From the NCBI GenBank assembly GCA_031363055.1, contig JANLTP010000169.1, positions 1-56,957 on the forward strand: a stretch of 56,957 bases of DNA. Reading direction: 5' to 3'. This document shows, piece after piece, positions 40,705 through 49,735 of the stretch (positions are counted from its first letter, which is position 1; each line of letters opens with the position of its first letter). Both the position numbers and the translations under genes were made by a program. The notes beneath the pieces were generated by a model. The model saw only the letters and a program-made list of their open reading frames with translations. It did no database searches and was not told the DNA's origin. This DNA comes from JANLTP01 sp031363055. Its GTDB lineage: Bacteria; Pseudomonadota; Gammaproteobacteria; Burkholderiales; Burkholderiaceae_E.

Positions 40705-41082
40705 CTAATTCGGAAGACCTTCGACCGCGTAGGAGCGCCATTTGGACGACTTGTCGCGATTCGCTTTGAGCGCAGCATAGGCGGGTGAGGCGTCGAATGC
40801 CAATGCGTCATCAATGCTGGGGTACTTGACGATCGTGATGCTCTTCGGCAGTTCTCCGGCGAGGCCGGTTCCTTTGGCGCCCCGCACGATAAAAGTACCA
40901 CCTGTGCTTGGCAGTGCTCGAGCGGCATCGGTGTAGTTCTTCCATCCAGCCGGATCGGTCACCTCGAACTCAACAACGACGTATGCAGGTGGCTTGGTCT
41001 GAGCACGAATGCTCTCGATGCCGACGGCACCTATGGCAACGCCTGCGAGCATGGCACAAATGACCTTGAGGTTGGTATTCAT
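40705..41082 (-). CDS. Secreted DUF1330 domain protein
   Basis: A 125-residue protein: signal peptide VICAMLAGVAIGAVGIESIRAQ followed by the DUF1330 fold, A-Y-V-V-V-E-F-E-V-T-D-P-A-G-W-K-N-Y and F-I-V-R-G-A-K, with the final D-K-S-S-K-W-R-S-Y-A-V-E-G. These belong to the dimeric alpha+beta barrel superfamily; function unknown. Start at 41082 with AGGAGA upstream. Confidence 0.88.
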   Translation of the reverse strand: MNTNLKVICAMLAGVAIGAVGIESIRAQTKPPAYVVVEFEVTDPAGWKNYTDAARALPSTGGTFIVRGAKGTGLAGELPKSITIVKYPSIDDALAFDASPAYAALKANRDKSSKWRSYAVEGLPN

Positions 41083-41136
41083 GTGTTCTCCTGTCTTGCG
41101 GTTGAATTTACCGACGGGCGAAAGGGGTGGAGTCAA

Positions 41137-42088
41137 TTACAGATTGTGCGCCGATTGCAACGAGTAAAGGATGTGCTGAAGGAATCGGCCAATAAACGTT
41201 TCACCTGGGATTCGAACAATCCGTTTGCCGCCCTGATCGTCGGCCCGAACGCTGAGCCAAACGCGCTTGTCATCGGCATTCACCAGGCGCTGCGCCCCGA
41301 TCGCCGTCCGATGCGTGTACCTCGACAGATAGTCCAGCACCTGAGCGGGGGACCGGCCATCGGCGTCTTGGCGTAAACCACCCAGGCCTTTGAGCGCAGC
41401 GCGCGTAGCCGGTGTTGGCGTTCCTCGCTCGTGGTGCGTTCGGCGTCGCGACTGAGCCGGCCGTCTCGCTGCGCGGCCTGCAATTGTTCGCAGAACTTGC
41501 CGGCGAACACCTTCGAGAGCGCCGTCACCGGAAACAGGAATCGTGGGCCGCGTTTCGGCTCGACCCATTGGCGTTGGCGATCCCGATCCAGGGCACCGGC
41601 GGCGATCAGCGCGTTCGCGTGGATATGGACTCTCAAGTCCTGGGTCCAGGTATGCAGCACCAGCGTAAACGCTGGCCTGTGCCGCCCAGCCAGCGTTCGT
41701 TCACGCTGAACTCGGTGAGCGTCTGCGCCACCTTACTGAGCAGCGTCTCGTAGACCCAGCGCGGTTGGCTGCGCGCCAAGCCGTTCAGTTCGTGCGGTAA
41801 TGTGAACACCATGTGGGAGTACGGCACGTTCAACAGTTCGGCCATCCGGGCGCTGCGCCAGGCATCTTGCGCCTGCTTCTGGCACACCGGGCAATGCCGG
41901 TTGCGACAGGATCGCCAGCGCCATTGAGTCGCGCCGCAGCCCTCGCAGTCGAGCCGCGCCCCGCCCAGGGTCTGCGTGCGGCACGCCAGAATCGCGCGCC
42001 AGGCCCGCGTCTGCGCGGCGCTCAACCCGTGATCGCGCAAATAGGCTTGGCCGAAGCGCCGCAGCACCTCGGCCAGCGAAACCGACAT
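41137..42088 (-). pseudogene. IS91-family transposase with frameshifts
   Basis: Frame 1 (41633-42088) gives the N-terminal zinc-binding domain: L-D-C-E-G-C-G, C-R-N-R-H-C-P-V-C-Q, and V-F-T-L-P-H-E-L-N. Frame 2 (about 41430-41660) continues with T-W-T-Q-D-L-R-V-H-I-H-A-N-A-L. Frame 3 (41137-41450) holds the rolling-circle motif Y-L-S-R-Y-T-H-R-T-A-I. Two frameshifts, near 41640 and 41440, break the chain, so it is inactive. Confidence 0.85.
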
Positions 42089-42200
42089 CGATGCCTCAGC
42101 CGCTTAGCTTGGGCAAGGACTCCAGCAACTGCAGCGGTTGTATGCGCGCACCGGCTACGCCGGGCTGCGCCAAATGTAAATATCGCGCTGTCGTGCTCAC
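41137..42200 (-). mobile_element. IS91-family element, degenerate
   Basis: Contains a frameshifted IS91-type transposase and, beyond its start, about 110 bp of terminal noncoding sequence up to about 42200, where it interrupts a substrate-binding protein gene. Exact ends are not defined; IS91 elements move by rolling circle and lack terminal inverted repeats, so target duplications are not expected. Confidence 0.7.
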
Positions 42201-42221
42201 CGCATTGTGTCCCAACCACAT

Positions 42222-42979
42222 ACTCTCGGCCGCCGAAAATGGACGGCACCTGGTTGCGAAGGGTCTGCTCGACGATGTCGACCCGATGTCGAATAAAACA
42301 TCGGGTCGCCCACTACTACGAGCGCGCCGCCTTTGGCGCGTCCAATGGCCCCCTCGAGTTCGCCTTCCGCTGCGACGTCGATACGGTCAAGGCCCAGGCC
42401 AAGAGTGTTTGCGCGCAACGACATCGCGTCAAAGAAGAATCCATTGGCAGGGTTGGCGCTGCTCATTAACACGCCAACCCTCTTGAGTCGCGGCACTGCA
42501 GCCGATTGCAGCTCCACTTGTTTGGCAAGAATCTCCTCGCCCGCCGCCGAAGTGCCGGTCAGGTCGCCACCTGGCCGGGCCAGACTGGACACGAGCTTCG
42601 CGCCCACCGGGTCTCCGGCGTTTACCATGACGATGGGCACACCGGGAGCACCATCACGCGCCGCGCGGATGGCCGTTGTGCCGGGAGCCAGGATCAGCGC
42701 CACCGGGAGCGCCTTGAGTTCGGCGGCGAGTTCGCGCTGGCGCTGCGGATTCTGACCCGCCCAGCGGGTTTCGATCAAGAGGTTCTTTCCTTCGACCCAG
42801 CCAAGTTCGTGCAAACCTGTACGCAGCCCCTCAAGGAGGATCAGCACCCCGGGCACGGGTTCTGTAAACGGAGCAATCAGTCCAATCGTGAAGACCTTGC
42901 CCGTCGGCTGGGCGCGAACTGCGAGCGGCTCGAGCAGGCATGTGGCGGCGAGAAGAGTGACGAATGTTCGCCGGTCCAT
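42222..42979 (-). pseudogene. ABC substrate-binding protein gene, frameshifted and truncated by IS91
   Basis: Begins M-D-R-R-T-F-V-T-L-L-A-A-T-C with a Tat/Sec-like signal, then G-W-V-E-G-K-N-L-L-I-E and I-R-A-A-R-D, the PF04392-type binding-protein pattern. After G-D-P-M-F-Y-S-T the frame shifts near 42305 (the other frame resumes V-D-I-V-E and V-P-S-I-F-G-G-R-E-Y-V) and the gene ends at the IS91 border near 42222, lacking about 70 C-terminal residues. Its ATG overlaps the stop of the upstream paralog (TGATG). Confidence 0.75.
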
Positions 42980-43971
42980 CACCGAATCACCTCGTCAGCT
43001 CGAAGCACCAGCGATTGCGCAATCTGAAGACCGATAGCCCTGGCTGTTGCCGATTAAGAGCTAGGCCAAGATTCATTGGCATGTCGACCGGCGTCTCTGC
43101 TGGCTTCGCTCCCTTCAAAATACGGTCTTCGTGGGAGGCGGCCTGCTCCCATCGTGATACGATGGCTGGGACCGTAGGACATCAGGCCGCCGTCTTGTAC
43201 CTGCTCGCGCCACTCGCACGTCGAGGGCAGCCGATACTGCAACGTGTGGGAGATGACCGGCCTGCGGTTAATCACAAAGTAAGACTCCGCGATGATGAAC
43301 AGGACATCGGGCTTGGTCGCGACGATTCGCTGGAACGCTTCGCCGATGTCGCGATTGCGAAGCGTGATCAACGTAAGGTCGATCCCCAGCGTGGTTGCCG
43401 CCTGTTGCAACTCCGGCATCTGAGTTCGGGCGATCGATTCGTCGGATCCCAGCACCGCAGCGCGATGCGCTGACGGAACGACCGCCTTCAGCAGTTCGAG
43501 CTTCTTGGCTCCAAGGGTACCTTCGGATGTGATCAGCACGCCAGTAACGTTGCGACCCGGGCGTGCCAGGCTTTGCACGAAACCGGCAGCGACGGGATCG
43601 GAGTTGTTGAAGAAAACGATCGGTATCGTAGTCGTCGCCTCCATTGCGGCGCGGATGGCCGGAGACCCAACAGCCAGAATCACGTCTACCCCCTGCTGCG
43701 CGAGGTCCCGGGCAAGGGAGTGGAGCCGCGGCGGATCACCGTCGCCATAGCGATACTCGAGGTGCAAATTGCGGCCTTCCACATACCCCAAGCGCGCCAA
43801 GCCCTTAGACAGCAAGACCTCGGCGGAGAACGCATTAGGCGCCGACGGCGCCCCCGTACCCCGCAGCATACCCAATCGATAAAGGCGGTTCGAGGGTTGC
43901 GCCCGCACACCCGCCACGCTGGCACCGAGCAGGCTGCCCAGAATGTGGTGGAAAGTCCGGCGATTTGTCAT
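42979..43971 (-). pseudogene. ABC substrate-binding protein gene with 3' frameshifts
   Basis: M-T-N-R-R-T-F-H-H-I-L-G-S-L-L-G-A-S-V-A is a twin-Arg-like signal, followed by G-Y-V-E-G-R-N-L-H-L-E-Y-R and I-V-F-F-N-N-S-D-P. The family's L-M-S-Y-G-P is reached, then the frame is lost near 43180; pieces of the expected C-terminus (R-I-L-K-G-A-K-P-A and L-V-L-R-A-D-E-V-I) appear in other frames down to the TGA at 42979-42981. Paralog of the next gene; the pair formed an operon. Confidence 0.75.
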
Positions 43972-44610
43972 GGGACTTTGCCAAGTGAATGGTTTAGCGG
44001 CCCTACCTCGCTGGTCTGACCCAGGAAACGAGCAACATCGACGAACGAAATTTTATATGACGGTTAGTCGGTATTCCAGCTGTTAATCACCAGCACTTGA
44101 GCGGCCGGTTTGAGGCGAAATTAGCGTGAGGAGTAATTGGCAAGCACTGGCCTGTCTCACACAGTCGCGACGTTTCGAGTCTGTACACTTGAATGACCGG
44201 TCAGTGGATTGCCGACATTCGTGATGCAATGCAACTGACGCCTGAAGCCGACCCACAGCAGCCGGTCGCCGCATTAGAAAGCTGTCGTTCAGTATCCGGC
44301 CAATGGACCGGTGTTTGCAGAGGCGACGGACCCTGCCAGTGTCCGCCGTATACCGAAATGATTCCGCCGCACTCGGATCTTCGAGGCCAGCAGCGATACG
44401 CAGAAACATCCGTTGGCGCCGGAGGATTCGCTCGTCGCGAAAAGGCATCTCCAGCGTTCCGTCGAGCCGCTTCTTGACGTAGTCAGAGTTGACCTCATTC
44501 GCGCGCTAGAAGCCGACTCGGCGGCCGCCAGGTTTGTCAATCCCACGTTGCTCATCGCGATCATCAGGTTTGACGTACCGGATTGGCCTTCCCCGACTTC
44601 GCCCCGACTG
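43972..44610. other. Gene-poor stretch with dispersed repeat copy 1
   Basis: 639 bp with no gene I can support. Several open frames exist on both strands but none resembles a known family. It holds the dispersed repeat at 44189-44270. Confidence 0.55.
44189..44270. repeat. Dispersed repeat D, copy 1
   Basis: Contains GAATGACCGGTCAGTGGA then GCCGACATTCGT and GACCCACAGCAGCC. Same order of blocks as at 45263-45360 and 47262-47340. ACCGGT is palindromic. Confidence 0.7.
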
Positions 44611-45021
44611 CTACTTCGGCGGTGCGTCGTACAGAGGCTTGCCTTTGTCGACAATGTGCACCGTGAAGAGCCGAATCGTGTTGTCACCCACTACCTTCCA
44701 GCCGCCGTGCGGTACGTTACGCAGGTTCATCAGCGACACGCCGGTCGGGAGCGGCGACGGGTCCTTCCCGGGCACCTGAATCATGCCACCTTGTAGGACG
44801 ATAGCCGACTCGATGCCGTGATGGACATGCAAGGCCAGTGTGTCACCAGGCTTGAATTCGGAAACCGAGTTGATGACTTCCATGCCGGGCGCGCCGGCAA
44901 GATCTTCGCGCTTGATTTCCTTGCGGCCTGCGGAATCCTGCGCCTGCACCGACACACCCGGCAATTGGGTAGTCAGGCATCCAAGAATCAACAAAGCTTT
45001 TCCAAACAAACGTGAATCCAT
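44611..45021 (-). CDS. Secreted cupin-domain protein
   Basis: A 136-residue protein: signal peptide ALLILGCLTTQLPGVSVQAQ, then a single cupin barrel with metal ligands in G-D-T-L-A-L-H-V-H-H-G-I-E and the second motif P-H-G-G-W-K-V. Likely periplasmic; substrate unknown. AAGGAGG precedes the ATG. It stands alone in a gene-poor stretch. Confidence 0.88.
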   Translation of the reverse strand: MDSRLFGKALLILGCLTTQLPGVSVQAQDSAGRKEIKREDLAGAPGMEVINSVSEFKPGDTLALHVHHGIESAIVLQGGMIQVPGKDPSPLPTGVSLMNLRNVPHGGWKVVGDNTIRLFTVHIVDKGKPLYDAPPK

Positions 45022-45507
45022 CGAATTGCCTCCTTAGGTGATTTGCCTGACATGATCGATATCCGTCAACGGGCATTGTCACTCCAAGTAGATGCCGAAC
45101 ATAGGTAAATCAAAAGTCCTTACCGTGTGGGCGCAGCTATCGGGGCTCCTGGCGGCTCTAAACGCATGGTCGCGACGACTATAAAGACGCGCCGGAAGCG
45201 CCCGGTCGCGACTGGCGGCAATTGGCCGATTGCACGCGCTCGCGAGATAGCACAATACGTTTTTGAATGACCGGTCCTTGGAATGCCGACATTCGTGGAG
45301 CAATACGTAAAATGCGCGCTTTCGACCCACAGCTGCCACAGTTGGCTTTGGAAAGCGGACGCACGGGAACGTTTGAGTTCACCTGCAGGCGACCGCCGCC
45401 GCTTGGCGCGCGTCAGGCGGAACGAAGCGCCGTGCGTCACTGATAACCACACACCCTGCATCCGAACAAAAAGCTTCGATCACTGCCCGACGAATCGCTC
45501 ACTCGTG
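45022..45507. other. Gene-poor stretch with dispersed repeat copy 2
   Basis: 486 bp upstream of the cupin gene. Holds the cupin promoter by inference and dispersed repeat D at 45263-45360. No gene supported. Confidence 0.55.
45263..45360. repeat. Dispersed repeat D, copy 2
   Basis: Contains TTGAATGACCGGTCCTTGGA, TGCCGACATTCGT, then CGCGCTTTCGACCCACAGC. Best-preserved right half of the three copies. Confidence 0.7.
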
Positions 45508-45730
45508 TCAATTCGACAATGCCCTCCTGTCCCCTTGGATAAGCTGCCGCAAAGCGGCTATCTGCCGGCTATCCTCGTATAACCCAGCGATCACAACATT
45601 GATGAGTTCTTGCTCCGGCACGACGAAGATGCGGTGTCCACCATTGCCGATGGCTGCGCACCACCACGGACGCCGAGTTCGTGGCACAGGTTGGTAGGAG
45701 CCACCAGAGGTAGCCATAATTGTCGTCAAA
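45508..45730 (-). pseudogene. C-terminal fragment of a beta-lactamase-family serine hydrolase
   Basis: One frame reads I-F-D-D-N-Y-G-Y-L-W-W-L; after a frameshift another gives W-W-C-A-A-I-G-N-G-G-H-R-I-F-V-V-P-E-Q-E-L, the conserved end of class C-like serine hydrolases (Y-G-Y-x-W-W ... G-N-G-G-Q-x-I-F-V-x-P). The N-terminal three quarters, with the S-x-x-K nucleophile, is absent. Confidence 0.6.
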
Positions 45731-45980
45731 TATCGCACTAGTCGTTGCTTCCGATTCGGGCTTGCGGCGACACCAACGCATTCACTCACGCGTCGGGCAC
45801 AATCTGCTAACCGACTTTCGAGCACTTCTCGAGCATCAGCCGACCAATCTTCGCCAGGGCTTGTAGGTGCAGGCGCAGGCCTGATGCTGCACCGGGAAGG
45901 TCGGTGTAAGGTCGAGAAGCCGCCTCACTAACTCGAATGCCGTGATCTGCGTTGTATCGCTCGGCCTTACAGCCAATCGA

Positions 45981-46301
45981 TCAGCCTTTCGACGCGCTCC
46001 GCGCCCAAGCAAGAGACGCCAAAACTAACGGTACCGACTCGCCAACGTCGACCAATGGGACAACGTTGACATCATTCCAAAAATTGTACTTGGAGACGAA
46101 CGCCACGATGACCTTCGGGTCGCTGGTTTCGACCAAAACGTAACCTCCGCTGCCTGCCAGGTTTGACACGAACGCATGGACTGTTAAACCCTCTTCCGGC
46201 TTCCACTTGCCAAACGCATTCAGCAGTGCCTCCGACCCCGCAAAATTCTGGTCGTTGGTAAGCCCGGCTGAGCGAATTTTGTATTCAATCATGTACTTCA
46301 T
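45981..46301 (-). CDS. DUF3303 domain-containing protein
   Basis: A 106-residue soluble alpha+beta protein: M-K-Y-M-I-E-Y-K-I-R, F-G-K-W-K-P-E-E-G-L-T-V-H-A-F-V and S-G-G-Y-V-L-V-E-T-S-D-P, then a strand pair ending in V-V-P-L-V-D. Function unknown. AAGAGGAGAG precedes the ATG closely. Isolated gene. Confidence 0.8.
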   Translation of the reverse strand: MKYMIEYKIRSAGLTNDQNFAGSEALLNAFGKWKPEEGLTVHAFVSNLAGSGGYVLVETSDPKVIVAFVSKYNFWNDVNVVPLVDVGESVPLVLASLAWARSASKG

Positions 46302-46731
46302 AAAACTCTCCTCTTGATTTAGTGGAATGTAGTGAAGCGGCCAAATCGAACAAGCAGTGAACAGCGCTTTAGTTCAAGAGCCGCATTTTGAGTGTATGCC
46401 CTTGAATCCCGAACGAATATGGAAATCGCGTTCCTTCCTGGCGCGCAATCGCCGGACTCGCGAAGAATGTGTCCGAGCACGCGCCTTAACCATGGCGATT
46501 TGTTCGAGGGGAGAGATGCTCGGTGCCGGATTCCAGCTGGCGCACGATGGACGAGAATTAACTGCAGCCACGGCTGTGAAACCGTTGCAGCATTCCCTCA
46601 CACAAGCGTAGACTAAATTCGCGCTGGCGTTGGCCAGGCAATCTTCCCAAGTGGCTTGCGCCAACGCCTCTCAGCGTCGCCACAGACAGATTCACCCCCG
46701 ACCAACACCAGCCAAGTAAGGGAACGAATTT
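46302..46731. other. Intergenic region between DUF3303 and GYD genes
   Basis: 430 bp between divergent small genes. Open frames present on both strands lack family resemblance and start signals. Presumed to contain both promoters. Confidence 0.5.
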
Positions 46732-47058
46732 ATGCAACGCTACCTCATTCAGGCGTCTTACAATTCGGCCGCCGCCGCCGCCTTCGTCAGCAATCCTCAG
46801 GACCGTGTGAAAGGAGTTGAAGCTCTTGCCAAGCAACTGGGGGGCAAGCTTGAAAGTTTTGATTTCTGCCTCGGCGAATATGACGTGATCGGAGTTGTAG
46901 CTCTCGCCGACGACACTACCGCAGCCGCCTTTTCACTGGCCGTCAACGCGCCCGGACACCTCCGTAGCTACCGAACCACCCGCCTGTTGTCTGCAAAGGA
47001 ATTCCTTGATGCGCAGAAGAAGGCGCATGGCGTGAGCTACAAGGGCCCGACGGCCTAA
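46732..47058 (+). CDS. GYD domain-containing protein
   Basis: A 108-residue protein of the GYD family (dimeric alpha-beta barrel): M-Q-R-Y-L-I-Q-A-S-Y, G-V-E-A-L-A-K-Q-L-G-G-K-L-E-S-F-D-F-C-L-G-E-Y-D-V and a C-terminal R-L-L-S-A-K-E-F-L-D-A-Q-K-K-A. Function unknown. Followed by a terminator-like hairpin. Confidence 0.88.
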   Translation: MQRYLIQASYNSAAAAAFVSNPQDRVKGVEALAKQLGGKLESFDFCLGEYDVIGVVALADDTTAAAFSLAVNAPGHLRSYRTTRLLSAKEFLDAQKKAHGVSYKGPTA

Positions 47059-47084
47059 TCACCCCAGAGCACCTACAAATCCAG

Positions 47085-47120
47085 ACGGCCTCAGGGTAAT
47101 TGCCTGCGGCCGTTCTTGTT
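47085..47120 (+). terminator. Intrinsic terminator of the GYD gene
   Basis: ACGGCC (47085-47090) pairs GGCCGT (47108-47113) with an inner CAGG/CCTG pair of arms (47092-47095, 47103-47106), followed by TCTTGTT. It starts 27 bp after the stop codon. Confidence 0.65.
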
Positions 47121-47584
47121 CGCGGCGCGCCAGCCGGTCGAAACTCTATTCGCCAGACTTAGGAAAGGCGAGGCCGGATTACGATTCGCGGAGCCCGATC
47201 GGCCTGTGACGGCTGCCTGCGGCGAACTCAACTCATCCCCAACGTTAATAGATTGGACTACTGAAGACCGGTCAATGGAATGCCGACATTCGTTGAGCGA
47301 AACGGCGAACGCGCGCTTTCGACCCGCTGCGGGCGTTCAGGTTAATATGAATCACAGTTTTTTACACGCTAAAACGCCCTGGGACCCGCGACCAAGACGC
47401 TGATATATCGCCGCCGCTGTGTCCATACTGGAATAGAGTTGGACAGCCGTTTTGAAGCGTTACCAGTCTTTGAGATTTGCGATCTGACTGCTCCGCAACA
47501 AACATTGGCAATCAGGGACCGACAGGCAGTTATGTAACTAACATCCGGTCAAAGTGAGCAGAGAGCTTGCACCAACGCAGCAGC
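47121..47584. other. Gene-poor stretch with dispersed repeat copy 3
   Basis: 464 bp without a supported gene, between convergent genes. Contains repeat D at 47262-47340. Confidence 0.55.
47262..47340. repeat. Dispersed repeat D, copy 3
   Basis: Contains TGAAGACCGGTCAATGGA, TGCCGACATTCGTTGAGC and CGCGCTTTCGACCC. Blocks are in the same order and orientation as in copies 1 and 2. Confidence 0.7.
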
Positions 47585-48352
47585 TCAGGGCACAACCGAG
47601 CCACTCAAACCAGCCTTGTCAGCTGCCGCCTTTACTATTTCCTTCGCCCGTCCGGATTCAATGAACTTTTGAATATAGGCAAGGCCTATTTCACGCCCCT
47701 TTGGGATGCCTATGGCCCAATGCTCGACTCCCCATTTGCCGTCAAGAATTCGAGAATTCGGAATATCACGAGACATTTCCAGGAGAATTGATTTGTTGGT
47801 TGCATAGGCATCAATTTCTTTCGCAAGGAACATCTGACTTGCGGTCATGCGAGGCGGCATTGGGACGACCGCTGCATTCTTGAGTAATTTGGGTAGCGTG
47901 GTGAGCGACGTACTTCCTTGCGTCACGCCAATTCTCACTCCAGTGCGGTCCACATCAGAGAATGTCGAAACTGTCGACCCTGCTACCACTAGGTACCCAA
48001 GTTCAATATTTAGTACCGTGGTGGTGAAGTCCATCTGTGCCGCACGTGCGGGTGATGCATTGGTACCTGAGAAATCAATCGTTCCCGCAGCAATCCCTGC
48101 AAGCAGCTCGGCTTGCGATTTCACTTCCATCAGCGCGAACTCCATTCCAAGACGCTCTGCCAAAGCTTTTCCCAGATCTGTGATTACGCCTTTGGTCGTA
48201 CTTGTAGAGTGGACGCCAACTCGCAAACGCCCGGTCGGCGCCAATGACTGTCGTTGGTCGTCGCTAGGTGAAACCGGAAGTCCAACACAACCGACGAGTG
48301 CTGCGACAATCAACAATGTAACTGCGCATAGCAAGCGGCGGATCGGGAGCAT
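47585..48352 (-). CDS. Transporter substrate-binding lipoprotein (SBP_bac_3-like)
   Basis: A 255-residue protein: signal peptide with lipobox A-A-L-V-G-C, then L-R-V-G-V-H-S-T-S-T-T-K-G, L-A-E-R-L-G-M-E-F-A-L-M-E, and F-S-G-T-N-A-S-P-A-R-A and D-A-Y-A-T-N-K-S, the family 3 solute-binding pattern for amino acids. No permease or ATPase is adjacent, so it may serve a remote transporter or act as a sensor. Start at 48352; upstream ATG 48412 adds residues before the signal. Confidence 0.85.
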   Translation of the reverse strand: MLPIRRLLCAVTLLIVAALVGCVGLPVSPSDDQRQSLAPTGRLRVGVHSTSTTKGVITDLGKALAERLGMEFALMEVKSQAELLAGIAAGTIDFSGTNASPARAAQMDFTTTVLNIELGYLVVAGSTVSTFSDVDRTGVRIGVTQGSTSLTTLPKLLKNAAVVPMPPRMTASQMFLAKEIDAYATNKSILLEMSRDIPNSRILDGKWGVEHWAIGIPKGREIGLAYIQKFIESGRAKEIVKAAADKAGLSGSVVP

Positions 48353-49384
48353 GGAGACATTCTTCAGGTAGCGCCGCTCCCAACACAGGTCAGGAGCGAT
48401 CGGGTTGGGCAATCTAGCCTAATTCTTGATGGAAGTCACCAGGATAGTTTTTGACCGAACTCGCCGAAAAGTCCTTCCGCAATGTTCAATGCTTTCACTG
48501 TTTGTTGCATAGCATGGTGGGGGTAGTTGCTGCGGCGGATAGCCAAATACGGCGTGATTTTCAGTCGGACGCTTCGCGAACTTGTTTGCATTCCTTCCCC
48601 CGCCTGGGATTCAATGCCTTGCCCCTAGTATCACAAACGACGTACAACCGGAGTAATTTACTGGCAATGGCGACCGTAGGCTTTCTGGAAATCACGCGAT
48701 TAGCCGGTCGCCTAAGGAGAGACTTGCCCGGCGTCGGTTCATGGCAGGCATCGTCAGTCCGAGCTAAGAGTCGGTTCTGCCGCGAACTCAGGCCTGCGCG
48801 GTGCGGCAAGCTGATTGCCGAGGCTCTCGCCTTTGCAATAACAGTAATTGGCTGGACTGTTCGCCGCATCCGACCGCTTCCAAGGGCTCAGCAGTCTTAC
48901 ATGGTGGTGGCCAACGACCGTCAGCTTCTGGCCGGTTGTTGCCGGTCACCTGAAAAGTGTACATGGCTTTTGAACGACTGCTTTCAGGGTCAAGGCCGGA
49001 CTGGATCGGACACTGTCCGTTTGATCAGATTCAGACTTTTACAATTTTGGGGCTTAGTTTGAAGAGAGTGATTAACTTTGTAGGTTGGGTCCCAGTTGTG
49101 CTGGGAGTGCCAAATGTACTTCTCGGAAATCCACATTCGGTCGCGGTTGGATTGTTGCTGATTGCTGAAATTGCGGCAGTAGCATTAACTTGGGAAAAAC
49201 TATCATCCAAATGACCTCGGTCTCGAATTAAACGTGCATCGAACAGGTCGAACAAATGATTGCGGGCAGGCCCTGCGTACATCCGTACTTAGCAATGCTC
49301 ATTAAGCTCGATGCCGATGTGACGAGCGCTCCTCGTTACTTTCGCCCACCGTGTGCGATCACAGCCCAATCAGGTGAGGGAATT
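48353..49384. other. Gene-poor stretch
   Basis: About 1 kb with no firmly supported gene. A possible short membrane protein begins at TTG 49059 and ends at 49214 (about 51 residues; hydrophobic F-V-G-W-V-P-V-V-L-G-V and V-G-L-L-L-I-A-E-I-A-A-V-A-L), but it has no ribosome-binding site that I can see. Other open frames look random. Confidence 0.5.
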
Positions 49385-49605
49385 TGAAGTGGCCACAGGT
49401 GGAGGAATTTGACTGGCCAACGGGGGGCCAGCCTTATACACGACGTGAACCTGGGACGCAGGACCCAAGCGGGCCAGCGCCTTTAACAGTTTGGGCCCAT
49501 CGTCCGCAAAAGTACCGATCACCCGCCCGCCTTATCGGCCCGCTTTGGCCACCGCCATCACAATCGTTTCCTTATTAACATCCAAACCTCCGAAAAACTA
49601 GATAC
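49385..49605 (-). pseudogene. N-terminal remnant of an IS110-family transposase
   Basis: The minus strand reads G-L-D-V-N-K-E-T-I-V-M-A-V-A-K, then after a stop V-I-G-T-F-A-D-D-G-P-K-L-L-K-A-L-A and V-H-V-V-Y-K-A-G-P. This is the D-V-H-K-x-T ... Y-E-A-G-P pattern of IS110 DEDD transposases, with the Glu changed to Lys and the rest of the gene absent. Confidence 0.65.
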
Positions 49606-49639
49606 CTTAGCCAGGGTCGGTCCCCTTTACCGTTGCTGT

Positions 49640-49692
49640 GGGCTAAGCCCTCAGTATGCAGCTCGGCACGGTTCGCCGTGCCGAGCTGCATA
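49640..49692. terminator. Tandem palindromes downstream of the BcsS-like gene
   Basis: A perfect 17-bp stem with TTCG loop (arms 49655-49671 and 49676-49692) and, 4 bp away, GGGCTAAGCCC (49640-49650). On the minus strand they follow the BcsS-like stop by about 44 bp. Neither strand shows a T-run, so factor-independent termination is doubtful; a processing or mRNA-stabilising structure fits too. Confidence 0.55.
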
Positions 49693-49735
49693 CCGTGAGC
49701 GAACTCTGTGCGCGGCGTGTGCCTGTTTGCGGTAT

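Noticed and set aside
40407..40769. 120-residue open frame after the helicase gene
   Set aside because: Overlaps the DUF1330 gene end antisense and has no recognisable pattern.
44289..44687. 132-residue minus-strand open frame between the decayed transporter genes and cupin gene
   Set aside because: Ser/Thr/Arg-rich without domain pattern; it overlaps the start of another better-supported gene.
46374..46664. 96-residue minus-strand open frame
   Set aside because: No start signal, Cys/Ser-rich random composition and no family resemblance.
48451..49062. 203-residue open frame between the lipoprotein gene and the IS110 remnant
   Set aside because: Arg/Cys/Ser-rich composition without domain pattern, and no ribosome-binding site.
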